Positions 7,843 to 12,432 of a stretch of DNA of 12,432 bases are shown piece after piece. The notes under the pieces were generated by a model. That model was not told where the DNA came from. It saw only the letters and a program-made list of their open reading frames with translations, and made no database searches. The DNA lies in the NCBI GenBank assembly GCA_963991165.1, contig CAXDOW010000056.1, positions 1 to 12,432 on the forward strand, in the 5' to 3' direction. This stretch comes from GCA-2862585 sp963991165. Lineage in GTDB: Bacteria > Bacteroidota > Bacteroidia > Flavobacteriales > UBA7312. How positions within the stretch are numbered: position 1 is the stretch's first letter; each line of letters begins with the position of its first letter. Position numbers and translations under genes: made by a program.

Positions 7843-7879
7843 CTTTATTTTATTTTATTTGCTGTGTATTACGTAGTAT

Positions 7880-8683
7880 ATGCAGTATATTAAAAACGGA
7901 CAATTCTGTCAATCACCTTGTATCCATTACAATAATCGTTCATTTCTATATGGCGATGGTTTTTTTGAAAGCATACGTTTATTCGAAGGAGTCATTTTCA
8001 ATCGTGAGAGTCATTTCAAACGAGTGTCAACTACCTTGAAGGAATTAGAATTGGAGTTGGAACGGTCACTAAACGATGTATTTAGTGAGGTAGAAGCACT
8101 TGCTCAAAAGAATGGTTTGTTAAATGCCTGTTCTGCCCGTTTGACCATTTACAGAGAGGAGGGAGGTTTATATACCCCTTTGACCAATCAGGCCTCGTAT
8201 TTCATATCGACGGTTGAACATCCTGAACATAGGTTTAAACTTGGTAATGGAATACGATTAGGTATTTATTCAAAGCATTTGAAAGCAGCACAACCTCTTT
8301 CTACAATTAAATCGTCCAGTGCGTTATTGTATGTTTTGGCATCTATTGATAGAAAAAAACAAATCATGGATGAATTGATTTTACTCAATGAACATTCTAA
8401 CGTTGTGGAAGGAACTAATTCTAATATTTTTATGGTAAAGGACAGCCATTTATTTACACCTCCTTTGTCTGACGGTGGAGTGGCTGGAACAATGCGTCAT
8501 TTAATACTCCAGCAATATAGTGTAGATGAATCGTCATTTCAAATAAGTGATTTGGAGTTGGCTGACGAAATTTTTCTTACTAACTGTCATGGCATTCGAT
8601 GGGTAAAAGAATTTGGAAAAAATAGTCACTTAAACAGCGATGTTTCCACTAAGGTTGTTGATTGTTTAAATTCACTAATTTAA
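7880..8683 (+). CDS. Class IV (fold type IV) PLP-dependent aminotransferase or lyase, possibly 4-amino-4-deoxychorismate lyase
   Basis: A 267-aa member of the D-amino-acid / branched-chain aminotransferase / PabC fold. The N-terminal signature YGDGFFESIR spans 24-33, with Arg42 and His45 in the usual NRESHF position. The likely Schiff-base lysine is Lys144 (STIKSSS). The cofactor-binding Glu177 lies in VVEGTNSNIF (175-184), and the phosphate loop is GVAGTMR (200-206). Phylum members are usually annotated only as aminotransferase class IV. ADC lyase (PabC, folate synthesis) is the most plausible role because of length and the lack of long branched-chain-aminotransferase insertions, but specificity cannot be fixed from sequence. 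The neighbouring convergent yqgE overlaps its end by 9 nt; this pairing is, to my recollection, common in flavobacteria. Confidence 0.85.
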   Translation: MQYIKNGQFCQSPCIHYNNRSFLYGDGFFESIRLFEGVIFNRESHFKRVSTTLKELELELERSLNDVFSEVEALAQKNGLLNACSARLTIYREEGGLYTPLTNQASYFISTVEHPEHRFKLGNGIRLGIYSKHLKAAQPLSTIKSSSALLYVLASIDRKKQIMDELILLNEHSNVVEGTNSNIFMVKDSHLFTPPLSDGGVAGTMRHLILQQYSVDESSFQISDLELADEIFLTNCHGIRWVKEFGKNSHLNSDVSTKVVDCLNSLI

Positions 8684-9232
8684 TTCTGGATCGTCTGGCA
8701 TGGTGTGCCAAATAGCATAATCTGTATCCATTTTTTTGATAAAGTCTTGCCACATTTTTTTATCGTTCCTTTCAAGTGCGATTGACGGGTTGCTATTAAC
8801 AACAATCCAAGACTGGTCTTGCAGTTCGTGTTCTAATTGGCCTGAACTCCATCCCGAATACCCAAGAAAAAATTTTATTTCGGATTCTTTCAATTCTCCA
8901 GCTTTTATTAATGCTTTCACCATATCAAAATTGCCACTCCAGTATAAGCCATCAATAATGGGAATGGAGTTTTCAATTTTTTCTCCTGCCGAGTGAATAA
9001 AGTGAAGGGTATTCTTTTCGACAGGCCCTCCAATGTATAGGGTGGCATTGAACGATGGAAAGTCTTTGACAATATCTGAAATAATTAGATTCGTTGGCTG
9101 ATTCAAAACAAAGCCAATGGACTCATCCTGATTGTGCTTCGTCAACAACAAAACCGAACGTTTGAAATTATAGTCTTCCATACTGGGTTCAGAGATGAGA
9201 AATTTGCCACGTTTTGGATGAATGCTAGTCAT
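8675..9232 (-). CDS. yqgE: YqgE/AlgH family protein (UPF0301)
   Basis: A 185-aa cytosolic protein of the widespread YqgE/AlgH family, for which no biochemical activity is firmly established. Diagnostic motifs are GFVLNQP (40-46), YIGGPV (66-71), LGYSGWSSGQLEHEL (123-137) and the typical DPELN end (181-185). Length is normal. The ATG at 9232 gives a full N terminus including the GKFLISEPSM segment. It lies 37 nt downstream of the MBL-fold hydrolase gene on the same strand and may be read with it. Its end overlaps the convergent aminotransferase gene by 9 nt. A small TGGCA/TGCCA hairpin (8696-8710) inside the gene has no U-tract and is not a convincing terminator. Confidence 0.93.
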   Translation of the reverse strand: MTSIHPKRGKFLISEPSMEDYNFKRSVLLLTKHNQDESIGFVLNQPTNLIISDIVKDFPSFNATLYIGGPVEKNTLHFIHSAGEKIENSIPIIDGLYWSGNFDMVKALIKAGELKESEIKFFLGYSGWSSGQLEHELQDQSWIVVNSNPSIALERNDKKMWQDFIKKMDTDYAIWHTMPDDPELN

Positions 9233-9269
9233 ATGTTAAGAAACGATTTGTTAAGTCAGTTTGGTATAT

Positions 9270-10112
9270 TTATCCTAATTCTGAAAGGGCAAAGGTGTCT
9301 TTAAGACGTACTCCTTTTTCTGTTTTATGAACAGTACAACATTCGTTGTAGTTATCATGCTGTAAGAAAATTATGTATTCTTTGTCCGCTGCTTCATTCA
9401 GGAATTTTTCCTTTTCACTAAGGGTTAATAAAGGTTTAGTATCATAACCCATCACATAAGGCAAGGGAATATGTCCTGTGCTAGGCAATAAGTCGGCGGC
9501 AAACACCACAGTATGTCCTTTGTAATTGATGTGAGGAATCATTTGGGCTTCTGTATGACCATTAACAAATAAGGTTGTTATTTTATCAAAAGCAGTCCCT
9601 TCTTTTTCAATGAATTTGAGTTGTCCGCTTTGTTCAATGGGTAATATATTTTCTTTCAAAAAGGAGGCCTTTTCTCGCCGATTGGGCTTAACGGCCCACT
9701 GCCAATGATCTTTGTTGCTCCAGTAGGTAGCATTTTTGAAAGCCATTTCGAAGCCCGAACGATCCTTATTCCATTTGACACTTCCACCGCAGTGATCAAA
9801 ATGAAGATGCGTTAAAAAAACATCGGTAATATCATCGGTACCAAAGCCATGCTTTTTTAATGACATTTCTAAACTATCGTCTCCATGAAGGTAATAGTGA
9901 CGTAAAAATTTATCATCTTGTTTGTCGCCTATTCCATTATCAATTAATATCAGTTGATGGCCATTTTCTATAAGTAAGCAACGCATAGCCCACGGACACA
10001 GATTGTGATCATCTGAAGGGTTAGTTTTACTCCATAAAACTTTAGGCACAACGCCAAACATTGCTCCACCATCTAGTTTGAAATAACCCGTGTCGATTGT
10101 GTACAGTTTCAT
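9270..10112 (-). CDS. MBL-fold metallo-hydrolase, 280 aa
   Basis: A metallo-beta-lactamase-fold hydrolase with a complete two-metal site. THLHFDH (101-107) supplies His102, His104, Asp106 and His107; His186 (NGHTEAQ), Asp207 (AADLLP) and His252 (QHDN) supply the rest. The substrate is not evident. The layout resembles lactonase-type members (AiiA-like) as well as general thioester hydrolases, so quorum-quenching should not be assumed. No signal peptide is seen, so it is probably cytosolic. I chose the ATG at 10112 (MKLYTIDTG). The frame is open to 10151, but that adds a 13-residue segment outside the fold. It is divergent from mpl across 72 nt and 37 nt upstream of yqgE. Confidence 0.88.
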   Translation of the reverse strand: MKLYTIDTGYFKLDGGAMFGVVPKVLWSKTNPSDDHNLCPWAMRCLLIENGHQLILIDNGIGDKQDDKFLRHYYLHGDDSLEMSLKKHGFGTDDITDVFLTHLHFDHCGGSVKWNKDRSGFEMAFKNATYWSNKDHWQWAVKPNRREKASFLKENILPIEQSGQLKFIEKEGTAFDKITTLFVNGHTEAQMIPHINYKGHTVVFAADLLPSTGHIPLPYVMGYDTKPLLTLSEKEKFLNEAADKEYIIFLQHDNYNECCTVHKTEKGVRLKDTFALSELG

Positions 10113-10132
10113 GTTGATAAAAATAATCTTTT

Positions 10133-10140
10133 CAAATGTA
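10133..10140 (-). promoter_or_regulatory. Candidate -7 box for the MBL-hydrolase gene
   Basis: TACATTTG on the minus strand (10140-10133) matches TAnnTTTG exactly and would place the start of transcription about 10-15 nt before the ATG at 10112. The nearest upstream TTG leaves a 25-nt spacer instead of about 19, so the -33 half is weak. Confidence 0.4.
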
Positions 10141-10184
10141 AAAACAGACAAATATCTCTATTTTACAAGTTGATTTATGTCAGC

Positions 10185-11540
10185 ATGAAAGTACATTTAA
10201 TTGCAATGGGCGGCAGTGTTATGCACAACTTGGCATTAGCGCTACAACAAAAAGGGTTTGAAGTGAGTGGATCGGATGATGCCATCTATGAACCCTCCAA
10301 AAGTCGTCTAGAAAATGCCGGTTTATTACCACCACAAATGGGATGGTTTCCAACAAAAATACATGCTAATCTGGATGCCATAATACTTGGTATGCATGCT
10401 CGAATAGACAATCCTGAACTTAAGAGAGCTCAAGAATTATCTATTCCGATTTTTTCTTTTCCAGAATATATTTACGAGCAGAGCCGAAACAAGAAAAGAG
10501 TTGTTATTGGTGGAAGTCATGGCAAAACATCCATTACAGCCATGATTCTACATGTCTTAAACTACGTTCATTTAGATTGTGACTATTTGGTTGGGGCCCA
10601 ATTGGAGGGTTTTGACACTATGGTCAAGCTAACGCATGAGGCCCCTGTTATCATTTTAGAAGGAGATGAGTATTTGTCCTCGCCCATTGATTTACGCCCC
10701 AAATTTCTTTGGTACAAGCCCCATATTGCTGTGATAAGCGGTATTGCTTGGGACCATATCAATGTGTTTCCCACTTTTGATAATTATGTGGAACAGTTTA
10801 GATTGTTTAGAAAGGATGTGCAAGACATACTCTTTTATTTTGGTGGGGATAAGCAACTTGAGCTTCTTTCTCAAGAACTATCACAGTGCCGTAACGAGCG
10901 TTATTTGACTCCAAGTTATGACATACAAGATGGGGTGACCTATTTTGTGGATGAACAAAATCGAATTCCACTTCAGGTGTTTGGAAAACATAATTTGCAA
11001 AATATTCAAGCGGCTCTATTAGTTTGTCAAACCTTAGGGGTGAACAAACAACAATTTTTTGAAGCTATACAATCTTTTAAGGGGGCAGCCAAACGACTCG
11101 AACTGATTAAAAAAACACCTTGGTCCGCTATTTATAAGGATTTTGCTCATTCTCCTTCAAAACTTATGGCTACTACCAAAGCGATGAAACAACAATTTCC
11201 TGATAGAGAATTGGTGGCATGCATGGAACTTCATACTTTTTCGAGTTTAAACAAAACGTTTTTGAAAGAATATGAGGGTACTATGAACGATGCCGATATT
11301 GCCATAGTGTTTTTAAGTCAGGAAGCATTAAAACACAAGAAACTAGAAGCCATTTCTCCGCATGAGATTATCCAATCTTTTGGTAGAGAGGATTTAAAGG
11401 TAATTCTAACTGCTGAAGACCTTCTCTTTCATTTGAATTCCATTGAATGGACAAACAAAAACCTATTAATGATGAGTTCTGGCAATTTTGGCGGATTAGA
11501 TATCAATCAGTTATCTAAGTTGATAAGTGATCAAAAGTAA
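10185..11540 (+). CDS. mpl: Mur-ligase family peptidoglycan-recycling enzyme, Mpl type
   Basis: Probably the UDP-N-acetylmuramate:L-alanyl-gamma-D-glutamyl-meso-diaminopimelate ligase, which reattaches recycled murein tripeptide to UDP-MurNAc using ATP. The 451-aa length is close to E. coli Mpl. The N-terminal Rossmann-like UDP-binding domain begins with AMGGSVMHNLA (7-17). The ATP loop is GGSHGKTS (109-116). The central domain carries the EGDE metal site (159-162) and DH at 190-191, followed by GKHNLQN (267-273). The C-terminal domain has AAKRLE (301-306), DFAHSPSK (319-326) and MSSGNFGG (430-437). Where classical Mpl and MurC read (D)DFAHHPT or DDYGHHPT, this protein reads KDFAHSPSK. I chose the ATG at 10185; a TTG 15 nt upstream is also in frame. 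Its end overlaps the small convergent membrane-protein gene by 10 nt. Confidence 0.82.
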   Translation: MKVHLIAMGGSVMHNLALALQQKGFEVSGSDDAIYEPSKSRLENAGLLPPQMGWFPTKIHANLDAIILGMHARIDNPELKRAQELSIPIFSFPEYIYEQSRNKKRVVIGGSHGKTSITAMILHVLNYVHLDCDYLVGAQLEGFDTMVKLTHEAPVIILEGDEYLSSPIDLRPKFLWYKPHIAVISGIAWDHINVFPTFDNYVEQFRLFRKDVQDILFYFGGDKQLELLSQELSQCRNERYLTPSYDIQDGVTYFVDEQNRIPLQVFGKHNLQNIQAALLVCQTLGVNKQQFFEAIQSFKGAAKRLELIKKTPWSAIYKDFAHSPSKLMATTKAMKQQFPDRELVACMELHTFSSLNKTFLKEYEGTMNDADIAIVFLSQEALKHKKLEAISPHEIIQSFGREDLKVILTAEDLLFHLNSIEWTNKNLLMMSSGNFGGLDINQLSKLISDQK

Positions 11541-11836
11541 GGTCTATTCCTATCATTATTGGAATGACCAATAAAAAAAATGACAAGAGCACTAATGATA
11601 ATGGCAAGATAGGTCCCAAAACCATACCATGCCGATCGTATCATGTCTTTTTTATTTATCAAATAACAAATTAGAACGCCAGTAACTCCTAAAAGCAATC
11701 CAAGTAAAAATCCACCAAAGTGAAAATTTCTGTTTGTTTGTTCAGCAACAGCAACAACTTCATTAGATACTGGAAAAGCGGCAAAAAGTGTAGAGCAGAG
11801 CAGAGTAAAAGCAAATGTGAAGAAACCTTTCTTCAT
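11531..11836 (-). CDS. Small two-helix membrane protein with signal peptide and FPVS tag, 101 aa
   Basis: I do not recognise a named family. The N terminus is a signal peptide (MKKGFFTFAFTLLCSTLFA), after which the mature protein would begin AFPVSNEV. A polar linker (about 25-38) leads to two hydrophobic helices: FGGFLLGLLLGVTGVLICYL (about 40-59) and one in the WYGFGTYLAIIISALVIFFIG stretch (about 70-90). They are joined by a short basic loop (NKKDMIRS). The tail is polar and ends in NRPYF. The helix-loop-helix topology is like a TM2 domain, but the GxHRFYxG signature is absent. The gene starts 14 nt after an intrinsic terminator that ends the TM2 gene, so expression may depend on read-through. 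Its 3' end overlaps mpl. Confidence 0.75.
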   Translation of the reverse strand: MKKGFFTFAFTLLCSTLFAAFPVSNEVVAVAEQTNRNFHFGGFLLGLLLGVTGVLICYLINKKDMIRSAWYGFGTYLAIIISALVIFFIGHSNNDRNRPYF

Positions 11837-11850
11837 GAATATGATTTAAT

Positions 11851-11879
11851 AAAAAAAACCTCCAACTGGAGGTTTTTTT
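11851..11879 (-). terminator. Intrinsic terminator after the TM2-domain gene (symmetric, could work both ways)
   Basis: The stem CCTCC (11859-11863) / GGAGG (11868-11872) closes an AACT loop. It is flanked by eight A (11851-11858) and seven T (11873-11879), so the flanks can extend the stem and give a U-tract on either strand. On the minus strand it begins one base after the TM2 stop codon (11881-11883). Only 14 nt separate it from the next minus-strand start codon at 11836. Confidence 0.85.
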
Positions 11880-11880
11880 A

Positions 11881-12192
11881 TTACATGCGCATTTTACCTT
11901 GAGCAATTTTGATTAAGTCAATGATGACCCAGATACCGCAACCACCTAAAGTTAAAAGCATAAGGATGCCATTAGTAACATCACCTATAATAAAACGATG
12001 TATTCCAAGAGCCCCAGCAAACCAACAAATGATAAACAAGGTCCAGTCGATATCAGCTGCAAGAGGAGTAGCTGCTTCAGCACTGGAAATTATTACCTCA
12101 CTGTTAGAAATTTGCTCAGAAACTGGAAATGATGCAAAGCAAACGGCACTAACCGCCAATACGGCTAATGAAATGAATAAAATTTTTTTCAT
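11881..12192 (-). CDS. TM2-domain membrane protein with signal peptide and FPVS tag, 103 aa
   Basis: Belongs to the TM2-domain group (PF05154), small bitopic or hairpin membrane proteins without a settled function. A signal peptide (MKKILFISLAVLAVSAVCFA) is followed by a mature N terminus SFPVSEQI and a polar, Ala/Ser-rich linker. The TM2 domain spans about 49-98. The first helix, FIICWFAGALGIHRF, contains the GxxGxHRF signature; then come the short turn IIGD and the second helix ILMLLTLGGCGIWVIIDLIKI, which includes the LTxGGxGIWxxIDLI signature. The end is basic (KMRM). It is preceded by a DUF2752 gene with a 51-nt gap and followed at once by a terminator. I found no convincing -33/-7 pair in that gap, so it may be transcribed from upstream of the window. 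Confidence 0.88.
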   Translation of the reverse strand: MKKILFISLAVLAVSAVCFASFPVSEQISNSEVIISSAEAATPLAADIDWTLFIICWFAGALGIHRFIIGDVTNGILMLLTLGGCGIWVIIDLIKIAQGKMRM

Positions 12193-12243
12193 AATTAGTT
12201 AAATGAAATTTATTAATTGCGACTAATATATGAAAAGAAATGA

Positions 12244-12432
12244 TTAATTTATTTTATTGTAAGTCTTTTTTATTGTTTTGTAATAGGAAATTATTAAAAG
12301 AGGTAGTACCAAAAAGGATAGTTTATTGTATTCGTATGCTATTTGAAAATCAAAATGAATTAGGTGTTGTATAGCTCGGGTCATGCCACAAGCGTAGCAG
12401 TTTTTATCAAAAAAAAGTACAGATAAACAGAT
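12244..12432 (-). CDS. DUF2752-family membrane protein, C-terminal part only
   Basis: On the minus strand an open frame enters from the right edge and ends at TAA 12246-12244, giving 62 residues with no start inside the window. It carries the DUF2752 hallmark as CYACGMTRA (12-20 of the visible part), followed by a histidine (His23), HFDFQIAYEYNKL (26-38, matching the family's HGDF..A...N.L pattern) and a final hydrophobic helix SFLVLPLLIISYY (39-51) with a Lys-rich tail. The family consensus is CPxCGxTRA, so a Tyr replaces the usual Pro. DUF2752 proteins are small inner-membrane proteins of unknown function and often sit beside TM2 proteins in Bacteroidota, which agrees with the next gene here. 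Because of truncation, length and N-terminal helix cannot be judged. Confidence 0.8.
   Translation of the reverse strand: MCLSVLFFDKNCYACGMTRAIQHLIHFDFQIAYEYNKLSFLVLPLLIISYYKTIKKTYNKIN

Noticed and set aside
8696..8710. TGGCA/TGCCA hairpin as a terminator for the aminotransferase gene
   Set aside because: Only a 5-bp stem with no following T-tract, and it lies inside yqgE; more likely coding sequence.
9270..10112. MBL hydrolase as a quorum-quenching lactonase working against the AI-2E transporter
   Set aside because: The metal motif is common to the whole superfamily, the two genes are in different operons, and no signal synthase is present; the link would be speculation.
11909..12202. 97-codon plus-strand frame over the TM2 gene
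   Set aside because: Antisense shadow of a gene with a clear signal peptide and TM2 signature.
1..12432. Mobile element, CRISPR array, toxin-antitoxin or defence island
   Set aside because: No transposase, integrase, repeat-spacer array, paired small toxin/antitoxin genes or defence domains were seen; gene content is mainly housekeeping.

Overview
This AT-rich 12.4 kb stretch is ordinary-density chromosomal DNA from a member of the Bacteroidota, most likely a marine or freshwater flavobacterium-like organism (inferred). Three things point there. The tRNA-Lys promoter has the phylum's own layout (TTG, 19 nt, TAnnTTTG). Start codons lack Shine-Dalgarno sequences. Several proteins belong to families best known from this phylum: the PG_1098-type methyltransferase with a THUMP-like domain, DUF4159, the tandem-GNAT protein, and TM2 and DUF2752 membrane proteins. 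No insertion sequence, phage gene, CRISPR array or integrase is visible, and no gap between genes exceeds about 75 bases.

Layout, left to right. A truncated tRNA-Lys (minus) is followed by an acetyltransferase-like gene (minus). Divergent from that gene runs a three-gene plus-strand unit: SDR oxidoreductase, shikimate kinase (aroK) and histidine ammonia-lyase (hutH). Meeting it tail to tail is a four-gene minus-strand operon, in transcription order rsmE, a DUF4159 exported protein, an AI-2E-type transporter and a SAM methyltransferase, with overlapping or nearly abutting reading frames. Next come a class IV PLP enzyme (plus), a convergent yqgE preceded by an MBL-fold hydrolase (minus), and an Mpl-type Mur ligase (plus). 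The right edge holds a minus-strand group of small membrane proteins: the C-terminal end of a DUF2752 protein that runs off the window (12244-12432), a secreted-type TM2-domain protein, an intrinsic terminator, and a second small two-helix membrane protein.

Most genes are housekeeping: aromatic amino-acid precursor synthesis, histidine breakdown, rRNA methylation and peptidoglycan recycling. The least explained part is the right-edge cluster. Its two complete proteins have different membrane domains, but both carry a phenylalanine-proline-valine-serine tag just after the predicted signal-peptide cleavage site. The terminator between their genes leaves only 14 nt before the next start codon. 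I do not see a clearly new multi-gene system; the findings below are modest leads.
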